Source: Sediminibacterium sp. FEMGT703S
GTDB lineage: Bacteria > Bacteroidota > Bacteroidia > Chitinophagales > Chitinophagaceae
DNA length: 64,000 nucleotides
NCBI GenBank assembly: GCA_002786355.1
Contig: PGCO01000004.1
Location: 405,297-469,296, forward strand
Reading direction: 5' to 3'
In this document: positions 1 through 8,402 of the stretch, in pieces
Position numbering within the stretch: the first letter of the stretch is position 1
How the letters are laid out: each line of letters opens with the position of its first letter
The notes under the pieces: generated by a model
Seen by the model: the letters and a program-made list of their open reading frames with translations, nothing else
What the model was told of the DNA's origin: nothing
The model's database searches: none
Position numbers and translations under genes: made by a program

Positions 1-913
1 TAGCTCCAAACTTCGCAATCGGCAATTTAAACTGCTCTCTGGTTTTAGCATATTGAACAGAAGTATCGGTTGCTTTTTTAGCACCACCCAATGTTGCCGC
101 ACATAATTTTAGACGACCGATATTTAAAATATTGAAAGCGATGATATGTCCTTTGCCAATTTCACCCAATACATTTTCTACAGGTACTTTACAATCTTGG
201 AAATACAATTGAACGGTAGAAGACCCTTTGATACCCATTTTATGTTCTTCAGGACCTTGCGTAAATCCTTCTGTACCACGCTCAATAATAAAAGCAGTGA
301 ATTTGTCTCCATCAATTTTCGCAAATACAGTAAACACATCAGCAAAACCACCATTGGTGATCCAGCATTTTTGACCATTCAATAAATAGTGTTTTCCATC
401 ATCGCTTAATTTAGCAGTGGTTTTAGCACCTAATGCATCACTACCACTGTTGGGCTCTGTTAATCCATAAGCACCCTTCCATTCTCCACTGGCTAACTTG
501 GGTATATATTTTTGTTTTTGTTCTTCGGTACCAAAGTATAAAATAGGTAATGAACCAATACCTGTATGAGCTGCAACAGCTACAGAGAAAGAATAGCCAC
601 CGCCCATTCCTTCATTCACAATGGTAGAAGTAATAAAATCTTTACCTAAACCACCGTATTCTTCAGGGAATGAAGTAGAGAGCAATCCTTGCTCGCCTGC
701 TTTTTGCATGAGTGATGCTACCAATCCTGGTTCCATTTTATCAATTCGATCTACAATGGGCAAAATTTCGGCATCTAAAAACTGATGGCACATGTCCATG
801 ACCATGGTCTGCTCTTCATTAAATTCTTCCGGAATGAAAGTTTCATGAGGATTGCTTTCCTTGATGATCCATTCTCCGCCCAATAAGGCTTTTGTTTTGT
901 TTGTGGCTTCCAT
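1..913 (-). CDS. Acyl-CoA dehydrogenase, 3' end outside window
   Basis: Flavoprotein that would catalyse alpha,beta-dehydrogenation of acyl-CoA thioesters in fatty-acid or branched-chain oxidation. About 304 N-terminal residues are in the window, starting at the ATG at 913. Visible are an N-terminal helical part with EEYGGLG, then the family signature GLTEPNSGSDA and the FAD/substrate segment KCWITNGG. The C-terminal helical domain with the catalytic base lies beyond position 1. A MarR regulator is encoded 27 bases upstream on the same strand, which suggests local control. The family is secure; the substrate cannot be told from this part. Confidence 0.9.
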   Translation of the reverse strand, partial: MEATNKTKALLGGEWIIKESNPHETFIPEEFNEEQTMVMDMCHQFLDAEILPIVDRIDKMEPGLVASLMQKAGEQGLLSTSFPEEYGGLGKDFITSTIVNEGMGGGYSFSVAVAAHTGIGSLPILYFGTEEQKQKYIPKLASGEWKGAYGLTEPNSGSDALGAKTTAKLSDDGKHYLLNGQKCWITNGGFADVFTVFAKIDGDKFTAFIIERGTEGFTQGPEEHKMGIKGSSTVQLYFQDCKVPVENVLGEIGKGHIIAFNILNIGRLKLCAATLGGAKKATDTSVQYAKTREQFKLPIAKFGA

Positions 914-940
914 CGTTAATTGTTTTGTATGTTAAAGTGT

Positions 941-1405
941 TTAATTTAATTGTTCTATAGGTGTTAAAGTAAGGTTGTCGTATACTTTTTGGAATACCGC
1001 TTTCACCGTATCAATATCTTTTTTATCTACACCCACCAAGGCTTCAGACATCGTTTGATTAGCTAGGTCAATGGTAATTTGTTGCAGATCTTTTGCAGCT
1101 TCAGTTAATTGAACCAAATTGATTCTTCTGTCTGTGGGAGATGCTACTCTTTTAACTAGGTATTGCTTTTCTAAATTATCAATCAACCTCGTAATACTGG
1201 GTTTATCTCGAAACGTACGATTACAAAGTTCCTGCTGGCTTAAGCCATCTTCTTTCCACAAATGATATAATACGCTCCATTGTTCAATAGTAATTTCCAA
1301 TCCCGCATTGCGGAAATTCTTCTGCAACCTTCTCGCCACGGCGGTAGAAGCCATTCCGTTGATGACGCTGTATAGTTCTCCTCTTTTAAAATGGTTGTTT
1401 GGCAT
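941..1405 (-). CDS. MarR family transcriptional regulator
   Basis: Winged-helix regulator of 154 residues, a normal MarR length. The N-terminal dimerisation helix is followed by the recognition region, where LSQQELCNRT and DKPSITRLIDNLE form the helix-turn-helix at about residues 54-80. The wing carries the basic SPTDRR motif at about 89-94. It sits directly upstream of, and on the same strand as, the acyl-CoA dehydrogenase, so it may control that gene. A perfect 6-4-6 palindrome lies five bases before its start codon, which points to autoregulation. The ligand is unknown. Confidence 0.9.
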   Translation of the reverse strand: MPNNHFKRGELYSVINGMASTAVARRLQKNFRNAGLEITIEQWSVLYHLWKEDGLSQQELCNRTFRDKPSITRLIDNLEKQYLVKRVASPTDRRINLVQLTEAAKDLQQITIDLANQTMSEALVGVDKKDIDTVKAVFQKVYDNLTLTPIEQLN

Positions 1406-1409
1406 ATAG

Positions 1410-1425
1410 TTAGTTATGCAACTAA
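1410..1425. promoter_or_regulatory. Palindromic operator, probable MarR site
   Basis: TTAGTT-ATGC-AACTAA is a perfect inverted repeat ending five bases before the MarR start codon. Its size and symmetry fit a MarR-dimer site. That the adjacent regulator binds it is inference. Confidence 0.55.
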
Positions 1426-1547
1426 TTCAAAATTGGTTTCTTTCTTCCATACTACCAAGAATAATTTCCTAAAATTTGCGTCATTTTGTAGTGTCAGTTC
1501 ATATTTAACTAAGTCTTGATTCAAGAAGAATGGTTTTCTTTGCTTGA

Positions 1548-2690
1548 ATGGAGTATTGGTTCATGATTATCAGTGGTGGTTTGGCGGCTTTCTATTGCTG
1601 CCTGATACTGATTTATCGATATTGGTTCAAAGCATTAAAGCCATTTCAACTACCTGTAGGGCTCAATCCAAGCCTATTCTTTTCTATCATTATACCTGCC
1701 CGTAATGAATCTGTCAATATTGAAAAATGCATACAAAGTATTCTTTCACAGTCTTATCCTTTGTATGAAATTATAGTCGTAGATGATCATTCAACGGATG
1801 ATACTCCGCTATTGGTTGCTCAACTAGCCCAGCAATACCCGCAAATACGATTGATTCAACTCAAAGATTATGTGGATGTACAAGCTACCAATTCCTTTAA
1901 GAAAAAAGCGATTGAAATTGCAGTAGAAAAGTCAACAGGGTCATGGATTGTTACTACTGATGCCGATTGTTTGGTGCCAACTAATTGGTTGTATTATTTT
2001 AATGCAATGATTTTGGCAAAAGATCCGGTTTTTATTGCAGCCCCAGTCATGTTTACGCAGAATGGCCATTTTAGTGGGGTTTTTCAGGTACTGGATTTTT
2101 TGAGTTTACAGGGGATTACAGCCGCCGCTGTATCAGCGGGTTCTCATAGTATGTGCAATGGCGCTAATTTGGCTTATAGCAAACAAGCATTTGAGGCAGT
2201 TGATAAATTTAAAGGGATAGATCATTTGGCTAGTGGAGACGATATGTTATTGATGCATAAAATGAAAAAAAAATTTCCCAATAGGTTGGCTTATTTGTTT
2301 TCCAATGAAATGATTGTGTCCACATCGCCAATGCCTGATTGGACTTCGTTTATTCAACAGCGTATTCGATGGGCAAGTAAGGCAGATAGCTATAATGATC
2401 CTAAAATATTTGGCGTATTGTTGTTGGTGTATCTATTTAATTTGGTCTTATTATTAGGACTAATAATAGGGTTGTTTCAATTTGAAATATTTGTTTTGAC
2501 TTGTTTGATTATAGCCGTCAAAACCTTGATAGAGTTATACTTCTTATTGCCCGTTGCTCGTTTCTTTAATCTTGAAAAGACCTTATCCTATTTTCCAATC
2601 ATGCAACTATTGCATATTACTTATACCGTTGTAGCAGGCTGGTTGGGTAAGTTTGGTAAATACCAATGGAAGAATAGAACAGTGCGTTAA
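1548..2690 (+). CDS. Family 2 glycosyltransferase, membrane-bound
   Basis: Inverting glycosyltransferase of 380 residues that probably builds a surface polysaccharide or glycolipid. There is one N-terminal membrane helix (about residues 4-26). The GT-A domain starts at FSIIIPARNE and carries VVDDHS and the metal-binding TTDADC. The acceptor-side residues are SGDDM and the QQRIRWASK motif. Two to three membrane helices follow at about 287-375. The layout resembles GT2 enzymes with C-terminal membrane anchors. The ATG at 1548 is the first good start. It converges with a polysaccharide ligase/Wzz block, which supports a cell-surface role. Donor and acceptor are unknown. Confidence 0.87.
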   Translation: MEYWFMIISGGLAAFYCCLILIYRYWFKALKPFQLPVGLNPSLFFSIIIPARNESVNIEKCIQSILSQSYPLYEIIVVDDHSTDDTPLLVAQLAQQYPQIRLIQLKDYVDVQATNSFKKKAIEIAVEKSTGSWIVTTDADCLVPTNWLYYFNAMILAKDPVFIAAPVMFTQNGHFSGVFQVLDFLSLQGITAAAVSAGSHSMCNGANLAYSKQAFEAVDKFKGIDHLASGDDMLLMHKMKKKFPNRLAYLFSNEMIVSTSPMPDWTSFIQQRIRWASKADSYNDPKIFGVLLLVYLFNLVLLLGLIIGLFQFEIFVLTCLIIAVKTLIELYFLLPVARFFNLEKTLSYFPIMQLLHITYTVVAGWLGKFGKYQWKNRTVR

Positions 2691-2776
2691 TTTTTTTCTT
2701 TAGAACGCTTATCGGGGAACCAAGCATAGATAAACATTGCAGCTAAAAAAAACGGAGTTAATAGTAAGCGTATCAT
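2687..2776 (-). CDS. Possible 29-residue membrane miniprotein
   Basis: A short frame starting at the ATG at 2776 encodes about 17 hydrophobic residues, then a Trp-Phe-Pro interface and a basic tail ending KRSKEKN. This is the pattern of a small single-pass inner-membrane protein with a cytoplasmic charged tail. Its stop overlaps the end of the convergent glycosyltransferase by four bases. I do not recognise a family. The composition is the only support, and chance is possible. Confidence 0.35.
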   Translation of the reverse strand: MIRLLLTPFFLAAMFIYAWFPDKRSKEKN

Positions 2777-2887
2777 GGTATTGGTCTATTTCTATATTAG
2801 ATACCAAAACTATCCAAGTGTTTATTCTAGAAGCATTAATTAATGATTAAAATGAGGCTTAATCGGTCAATACACTTTTTATACCGC

Positions 2888-4333
2888 TTAAATCGCTAAT
2901 GATTCTTTTTCAATTTTTTGATGATGCTTCAAACTAATCAATAATCCAGTAGTTAGCCAGAACAATCCACCAATTTTGTCGGTCTCTATTAAATCGCTGG
3001 TAAAATTAAGTGATGCAATCATCATTAATAGAATGCCCAAGCCCAATGAAATTTGACGATAATAGTTCTGTTGAAATTGATGATAGAGTTCCTGGGTTAG
3101 TAATAGCAGGTAAATAAAAAATCCTGCAAATAATATAAGTGCAGGTAACCCTTGCTCTAAGGCAAGCAACAAATAATAATTGTGTACAGTGGAATGTTCG
3201 GGGTTATTGCTGACCCATGTTTTAAATGCAGCGGCGGTATAAGGTTCGTAATTATTATAGAAACTATTTGCGCCAAATCCTGTCCAAGGTTTTTCTGCAA
3301 CCATTCTAATACCTGCAACCCATCTATGGAAACGTTCTGCATTTGAAATGTCTTTTAACCCAATCGTTGCATTTAAGTGTTCCGAAAAATTCTCATGAAA
3401 AATGGTTTCATCGTGTTCAGGTCCAAACTGCATGAATTGATTGTTGTTGATTAGCACAATTAAACCAATGACTATGCTAATAATGCCTATAAATATGGCT
3501 TTGCCAAGTATATTTTTTTTAATTAAAAAGTAGCCAATCATTCCTACTAATAAGGCCAACCATGCACCCCTTGAATAAGCAAAGAATAATCCTAATAATG
3601 CAATGCCAATTCCAAATCGGATGATATTTTTTTTGCGACTGTTTTGTGTGAATTTTAATATCAATATGCCTATAGGGATAAGGCAAACCAACATGGCAGA
3701 ATAGTTTACATGATTCCTAAAAAAGGGTCCCATTGTTTTTTTAATAGCCACAAAATCAAATCCATAAAATGCATGTCTAATAAGTGTTTGAATCACAACT
3801 AAGCTCAATGGTATGCATATATATAATGCAGTTTTTCTAAAATTACTCGAACGTAGATGTATCAAAGCAGTAAGCAATACAAATGGCAATAGGTACCAAA
3901 TCTTAGCTAGTATAAACTTGAGTGCTAACCATTGGTTGGATGCATAATATAAACTGATGCACATCCAAATTAGGAAGGCGATGATCCATTTGAAAATAGG
4001 CGATTCGAAAATAAACCTAAACGGAGATGGATTAAATAATATACTTGCTGCTACTGCTACTGATAAGATGATCAATAAGGGTTCATCGGGAAGATCTAAG
4101 CCAAGCGAGGGTGTGAAATTATATTCTGTGGATAATGGAAGTGTAATCAGTAATAGCCAGTATATCCATTCAGTTTTAGTAACAATCAATTGAAAGAGTG
4201 GTGCTGCTACAATTAAAATAAATGGTATGGTAAGCCAATAGGGTTCTTGCGTAAGCAGCGACCATAATCCACATAAAAAGAAACTGCTAATTGCTAACCA
4301 AGAAAACTTTTTTGTTTGTAAAAAGCTAAGCAT
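2888..4333 (-). CDS. O-antigen ligase / Wzy-type polysaccharide membrane protein
   Basis: Multi-spanning membrane protein of 481 residues with roughly eleven or twelve hydrophobic helices. It has one large external loop at about residues 305-390 containing GFGANSFYNNY and EHSTVHNYYLLLALEQG. The histidine-asparagine pair near an acidic residue in that loop is typical of the O-antigen ligase/polymerase (Wzy_C) family, which joins or polymerises undecaprenyl-linked glycans at the periplasmic face. It directly follows the Wzz-like gene on the same strand with no gap, so the two are almost certainly co-transcribed. Ligase or polymerase activity cannot be decided. Confidence 0.85.
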   Translation of the reverse strand: MLSFLQTKKFSWLAISSFFLCGLWSLLTQEPYWLTIPFILIVAAPLFQLIVTKTEWIYWLLLITLPLSTEYNFTPSLGLDLPDEPLLIILSVAVAASILFNPSPFRFIFESPIFKWIIAFLIWMCISLYYASNQWLALKFILAKIWYLLPFVLLTALIHLRSSNFRKTALYICIPLSLVVIQTLIRHAFYGFDFVAIKKTMGPFFRNHVNYSAMLVCLIPIGILILKFTQNSRKKNIIRFGIGIALLGLFFAYSRGAWLALLVGMIGYFLIKKNILGKAIFIGIISIVIGLIVLINNNQFMQFGPEHDETIFHENFSEHLNATIGLKDISNAERFHRWVAGIRMVAEKPWTGFGANSFYNNYEPYTAAAFKTWVSNNPEHSTVHNYYLLLALEQGLPALILFAGFFIYLLLLTQELYHQFQQNYYRQISLGLGILLMMIASLNFTSDLIETDKIGGLFWLTTGLLISLKHHQKIEKESLAI

Positions 4334-5179
4334 TTAGAAGCGACTGGGTTTTGCACTAATTAACACCAAGCATACACTGAAAACAAGTCCTAATAAAGCG
4401 GCAATAGGTAAAACTACTGCTTTTTCAGGCCAACTAATTTTTGCAGGGATACTAGCTTTTTCTAAAACAATTAACGCTTCAGGAGTGGTGGCTGCTGCCA
4501 TTTTTGTTTCAATACTCATTTTATTGAACTGCTCTAATTGACTTAATAGTGCCGTCATTTTTGTTTTTGCAATTGCATCATTTGAGGAAGAATTACTCGA
4601 TAGGTTATTGTAATCATTTGAAATGGCTGCAATGCTGCTGTCTAACTGCTGAGCTATTTTTTCGTATTGTAGCTTCCATATATTTTTCATTTTTGCAGCA
4701 AGTTGATCGGTCATAAAATTGACAACGGTTGCTGCCGTATCCTTGCTTTGGTGTGCATAGGAAATTTCTAGTTCATTGTTCACTGTTTTTACCAGTGTCA
4801 GGTCTTTTTTAAACTGCCGAATGCTTTTATACATCCTCATTCCCATGTCTTTATCTTCTATTTGATAATAGCGAGTCAAATCAAACCCATGAATAACCTG
4901 CTTGAGACTGGTATCCATGCTGGCCATACTCATCAAGCGATCTAAGTCGTCTCCTGAACCAAAAAAGGAATAAAGGTGTTGAATTTCATCGTTAAATAAA
5001 CGCGCTTTATCAGCTAAAACTGCATTGCCTGGTAAGAGCTTGGTAGTAGCAGTGTATTTTGGAGTAATAAAAAAGATTACTCCTGCTGCAATTATAACAG
5101 ATGCAATCGTGAAAACCAGAATGAATTTCCAACGCTTAAGCAGGGCAGTCGTTAATTCAGCAATATTAAATTGATTCAT
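4334..5179 (-). CDS. Wzz-like chain-length determinant protein
   Basis: 281 residues with the classic Wzz layout. A short cytoplasmic N-terminus precedes a first membrane helix at about 18-38, with LLKRWKFI just before it. A long alpha-helical periplasmic region with coiled-coil character follows, then a second helix at about 256-275 preceded by the proline-rich SIPAKISWPEKA. Wzz proteins set the modal length of surface polysaccharides. The downstream ligase/polymerase gene starts immediately after its stop. No kinase domain is fused. Upstream, an Lrp-family regulator on the same strand ends 10 bases before this start. Confidence 0.87.
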   Translation of the reverse strand: MNQFNIAELTTALLKRWKFILVFTIASVIIAAGVIFFITPKYTATTKLLPGNAVLADKARLFNDEIQHLYSFFGSGDDLDRLMSMASMDTSLKQVIHGFDLTRYYQIEDKDMGMRMYKSIRQFKKDLTLVKTVNNELEISYAHQSKDTAATVVNFMTDQLAAKMKNIWKLQYEKIAQQLDSSIAAISNDYNNLSSNSSSNDAIAKTKMTALLSQLEQFNKMSIETKMAAATTPEALIVLEKASIPAKISWPEKAVVLPIAALLGLVFSVCLVLISAKPSRF

Positions 5180-5189
5180 ACAGGTTCTT

Positions 5190-5660
5190 TTAGTTAGGGC
5201 TTACCACAACATTTCTATCTAAACTTTCTTCTAATGAAATAAAGGTCTCGGTTCTTTCTATTCCCTTTATTTTTTGTAATTCGTCGTGCAATACAAAACG
5301 TAATTCTTGAATGTCTTTGCATACGATTTCTGCAAACATGCTGTAGTTTCCAGTTGTATAATTCAAGCGAACAATTTGTTTGATATTTTTTAATTCCATG
5401 GCTACGGAATCATATAATGAGCTTTTTTCAAGGTAAATACCTATGAACGCGATTACATCATAGCCCAATGATTTGAGGTCTACCGATAATCTTTTACCTT
5501 TAACTACATTTAGCTCTTCTAATTTTTTAATACGAACATGGATGGTGCCACCTGAAACGAATAATTTCTTTCCCAAATCGGCATAGGAAATCTCTGCATC
5601 TTCCATCATTTCTTGGATAATCTGAAAATCGAGTTTGTCAAGATTTAATTTAGTAGACAT
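5190..5660 (-). CDS. Lrp/AsnC family transcriptional regulator
   Basis: 156-residue regulator. The N-terminal helix-turn-helix covers about residues 8-50: LDFQIIQEMMEDAEISYADL, then GGTIHVRIKKLEE. A C-terminal RAM ligand-binding domain begins around residue 65 (VIAFIGIYLE) and ends LQKIKGIERTETFISLE. Family members sense amino acids as octamers and act locally or globally. It heads the minus-strand block containing the Wzz and ligase genes. Which genes it controls is not visible. Confidence 0.9.
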   Translation of the reverse strand: MSTKLNLDKLDFQIIQEMMEDAEISYADLGKKLFVSGGTIHVRIKKLEELNVVKGKRLSVDLKSLGYDVIAFIGIYLEKSSLYDSVAMELKNIKQIVRLNYTTGNYSMFAEIVCKDIQELRFVLHDELQKIKGIERTETFISLEESLDRNVVVSPN

Positions 5661-5768
5661 TTTTGCTCGTTTATTTTAATATTTTTCAAATATATGTATT
5701 GTTATTTGAATAATATCTATAATTTATTAAAAATGTTTGAAAAATAACTAACTAAACAAAGTTTATCT

Positions 5769-5776
5769 TAATTTTG
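5769..5776 (+). promoter_or_regulatory. -7 promoter element of the tRNA-like gene
   Basis: TAATTTTG matches the Bacteroidota -7 consensus TAnnTTTG exactly and lies 32 bases before the predicted 5' end of the tRNA-like RNA. A TTTG at 5736-5739 could be the -33 element, but its spacing is longer than usual. Confidence 0.45.
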
Positions 5777-5808
5777 ATTTATCAAAGTAGCAAATTAGTT
5801 CTTTTTAC

Positions 5809-5980
5809 TGTGGGGTGATGAAACTTTTGGCAGACATGCCCTCTTGTCTCGGGGGTGAGGATAACAGAATAAACGTAGCATAGAGCCGCAAGGATAGCAA
5901 TATCTGAGCGACCGGGGTCGACCACCGAACTTTGTACTACAGCTAACTGCCTCGTGGAGGTTCGATCCCTCCCCCTACAG
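5809..5980 (+). tRNA. Class II (Leu-like) tRNA-like RNA with an 89-nt variable-loop insert
   Basis: The sequence folds by hand as a class II tRNA. The acceptor 5809-5815 (TGTGGGG) pairs with 5973-5979 (CCCTACA). The D stem ATG/CAT encloses a Leu-type loop ending GGCAGA. The anticodon stem is CCCTC (5839-5843) with GGGGG (5851-5855). The variable stem is TGAGG (5856-5860) with CCTCG (5950-5954). The T arm is GGAGG-TTCGATC-CCTCC (5956-5972). Oddities: the seven-base anticodon loop TTGTCTC has a pyrimidine at position 37 and reads GTC, not a Leu anticodon. Position 73 would be G and no CCA is encoded. The variable loop holds 89 bases (5861-5949) with small hairpins, two of them with GCAA loops. 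It may be a decayed, intron-bearing or specialised tRNA-like RNA. A terminator follows. Confidence 0.5.
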
Positions 5981-6989
5981 CATTGCAAAAGCTCCGAATT
6001 ATTCGGGGCTTTTTTTGTTTTTGGGCGGTTATTTGTTTAGAATTAATCCAGCTTCGGGATCTTTCAATAGAATACTGTTCTCGTTGATTAAATTGGTGAG
6101 GGTTGGATTTTTTAAGGAATCCAGGAACATATTTTTTAAGTAAAAGGTTTGTGTGGACGCACTGTTCTTGTGCCACTTAATAATTTTACATTGACAACTT
6201 GCATTGGCTGGGGTATTAATTACTTCTTCTATTCTTCCTCCCTTACCCAACTTTTTATAGACTTCTCTAATTCCAATGATTCGATTATTGGCACCTGCAT
6301 CAAAATTCCAAGATGCAGATATCGCACTGAGGTATTCCTCTTTCTTATCTAAACTGAGTAAACTATGTCTGGGGTATTCTACTTTTTTGTCGTTATTTTT
6401 TATTTGTGAGTGGATAGAAACTAAATTGGGTGATTCAAATTGGGCATAGCCAATATGGTCAAAACTTGCCCCATACCTATGATAGGCGAAATAGCCGTTT
6501 TTATATTTTATTTCTACTAAGTTGGCAACCACTTTATGGTAACGATTTGGATCTGAAAGTCGGGCTTGGGGTGAACTAGTGTAACAAATCCAAACCCCTT
6601 CTAGCTCATCTATTTCTGCTTGTGATACCTTGTAAGGAATTAAATTAAAATCATTTTGAATAGTTTCCCATTTATTCTCAGACTGGCGGTATAAATTGAG
6701 GGTATAAATTGCTGTAATTAAAAAGACAATACAAAGTGGAATAAAAATCATCCGATAAAACCCTAACTTTTTAAGGATGGTTGCTTCTGTCTCTTTTTTT
6801 AAATTGGCAAGCTTGAATTTAAGTTGTTGATTTTCAGTAATAATTGAATAGCTGTCCTTACCAATTTCATCATTTTCCTTTGAAGCAATTAGCGCTGGAT
6901 CTATTGGGTTTTGCTCAAAAGCTTGCCTTCCCATTTGGTACAAATACACATAACAAGTATCCACTAAAAAGGACCGGGGATTTGCCACC
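5969..6989. repeat. Left copy of ~1 kb direct repeat
   Basis: Matches 13344-14346 in the same orientation. The copy begins in the 3' end of the tRNA-like gene, contains its terminator, then the C-terminal two thirds of a membrane-protein gene. By eye 6171-6989 is identical to 13528-14346 (819 bp each). The tRNA-side ~200 bp differ by substitutions and an indel. The match ends abruptly at 6989. Confidence 0.9.
5990..6017 (+). terminator. Intrinsic terminator after the tRNA-like gene
   Basis: The stem AGCTCCGAA / TTCGGGGCT (one G-T pair) with loop TTA is followed by an uninterrupted T run. It starts ten bases after the tRNA-like 3' end. Confidence 0.85.
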
Positions 6990-7003
6990 CGCAATGGCAA
7001 CAT
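6029..7003 (-). pseudogene. 5'-truncated duplicate of the membrane-protein gene at 13374-14624
   Basis: The frame reproduces the C-terminal ~310 residues of the intact 416-residue homologue, including its membrane helix and the following soluble domain. The native first ~93 residues are gone. At 6990 the repeat stops, and the frame continues for four foreign codons to an ATG at 7003, so a chimeric 324-residue protein is formally possible. The last ~45 residues differ from the intact copy at several positions, and the stop comes earlier (TAA at 6029-6031). The loss of promoter and N-terminus makes it a probable pseudogene created by the duplication. Confidence 0.8.
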
Positions 7004-7334
7004 GTATACATATACTCTGTTTTAAGAACAAAGCTAGCTGACACATGCGCTGAAACCTAATCTGGATATGGGTTTTAAGGATATTTGCGTACGACTTTAA
7101 AAGTCTCGTACGCGTTGTTATTTTTAAAAATAATATTGACAAATTCAACAACACAATTCATGAAGGCATATACCTCTTAAACTTCAATTCTAATTAATTT
7201 TCATACTTTTTTAAATTTGAACTGATGTTTTTAAGTTTTTGCGTTGATAGCAAAGCATCTTCATATTGCTTTATATAATTAGCAAAGAATAAAACAAGGC
7301 AAGACTTTGGCCACTTGCTTTTGCCATTTGATTT
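6990..7334. other. Non-coding stretch at the left end of the inserted segment
   Basis: AT-rich, with no frame that looks like protein. It starts at the end of the left direct repeat and contains the inverted repeat at 7087-7113. Nothing else was recognised. Confidence 0.6.
7087..7113. repeat. Imperfect palindrome
   Basis: Arms GCGTACGA and TCGTACGC are perfect complements around an 11-base centre that is itself nearly symmetric (ACTTT-A-AAAGT). A T-rich stretch follows. It could be a terminator, a protein-binding site or a recombination site; the sequence does not decide. Confidence 0.55.
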
Positions 7335-7748
7335 TCAGAATATATTAATTCCAAAATCTAATAATCTCTTAGGGACTTGAGGTGTATTTCTTAAAGTTAC
7401 TTTGTTTAACAATGGTTCAGTCGGAATTCTAAGGCCATGTTGAAATATTAGATCAAATTCTTCTTTAGTTATGAGAGACTCGCCAATCGCCGATTTATAA
7501 TCATATAGAAAAGAGAAAAATTTTATTACCGCATCATCATTCCAAATACTCGTAGTTACATAACCTGGCTTACATAATCTTTTGGATTTCCATTCATCTA
7601 TTTGCTTTACACTATCATCGCTCGCATTTTCAAATAGAAGATCATCAACTGATTTAACTTCATCAGAAATAAACGAATTGAGCCCATCGTTTACTTCAGC
7701 CAGTTGCCAGCAAATTCTTCAAGAAATTATCATAGAGCTGAAAATCAT
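7335..7748 (-). pseudogene. Unrecognised gene interrupted by a stop at codon 10
   Basis: A 137-codon frame begins at the ATG at 7748, which overlaps the stop of the upstream gene in an ATGA arrangement, and ends at the TGA at 7335-7337. Codon 10 is TGA; after it the frame is open and protein-like (for example QLAEVNDGLNSFISDEV, then PTEPLLNKVTLRN near the end). A neighbouring frame before the break is also protein-like (KFYDFQLYDNFLKN), so a one-base frameshift is an alternative. I do not recognise the family. It is probably a decayed partner of the 131-residue gene next to it. Confidence 0.5.
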
Positions 7749-8140
7749 AGAATTTTGCTAAGTGAGTCTTGTATCTCTTCAAGCTTTAATTGAAAAAACA
7801 ATCCAAAAACTTCATCACCTACATCCGCCCTTCTGATGTAGTGAGTTTCATTCAAATCATAGAAATCACACTGATACTCAAAAAAGTCTGGGACAGTCTT
7901 TTCTATTTCCTTGACACTTTCTTGAAGATATCTTTGATAATAATCATGATCGTCTTGTGCAATAACTAAGAATGGCTTGTGTGGAATTTCAGCGTAAGCA
8001 CTGATTGCATATTCATACACCTTCTTGGCAGTTGCCGGCATTTGCTTCCCTGATAGCACCTGATCGTTAAAATAGGAAATGATTGAGGATAATTCAATGT
8101 GAAGGTCTACGAACATATTCCCCAAGTTATAATAAAACAA
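7745..8140 (-). CDS. Hypothetical protein, 131 residues
   Basis: Soluble acidic protein with no signal peptide and no membrane segment. It is predicted largely helical, with an aromatic-rich middle (DDHDYYQRYL, DFFEYQCDFYD). No known domain was recognised. Its stop overlaps the start of the degenerate gene at 7335-7748 by an ATGA junction, so the two were probably a translationally coupled pair. It lies in the repeat-flanked accessory segment, where immunity, antitoxin-like or other accessory roles are common, but nothing in the sequence assigns one. Upstream, 8141-8402 has no recognisable gene. Confidence 0.6.
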   Translation of the reverse strand: MFYYNLGNMFVDLHIELSSIISYFNDQVLSGKQMPATAKKVYEYAISAYAEIPHKPFLVIAQDDHDYYQRYLQESVKEIEKTVPDFFEYQCDFYDLNETHYIRRADVGDEVFGLFFQLKLEEIQDSLSKIL

Positions 8141-8402
8141 TTACTAAAACCAAGATCAGTAGAGGAGAATTATATTATTTCATAAGTCATGTATTATTTC
8201 CCAAAGGGGAATGTAGCCATAGCAGCAATAGTATAATTAATTTAATAAAATGGAACGTCTAGTGACGAGAAATATTTATTGATTGATTAGACTATCCCAT
8301 AATTAATAGAGCCTACTCCCCTCTGATCAATTGTATTTTTGGCATTACATACAACATTCTAATATCTTAATAATTGGATACCTGAAAAATTGAAAATATA
8401 TT

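Noticed and set aside
5809..5980. tmRNA (ssrA) or its 3' piece
   Set aside because: The T arm and acceptor could suggest it, but the 5' part has a proper D arm and anticodon arm instead of the tmRNA 5' consensus, no tag reading frame is seen, and the length is about half that of a tmRNA.
5809..5980. Group I intron inside a tRNA-Leu anticodon loop
   Set aside because: The anticodon stem closes over a seven-base loop without an insert, the extra bases lie in the variable loop, and the insert is too short for a group I intron core.
7087..7113. dif-type chromosome dimer resolution site
   Set aside because: The palindrome does not show the 11-6-11 arm and spacer arrangement expected for XerCD sites.
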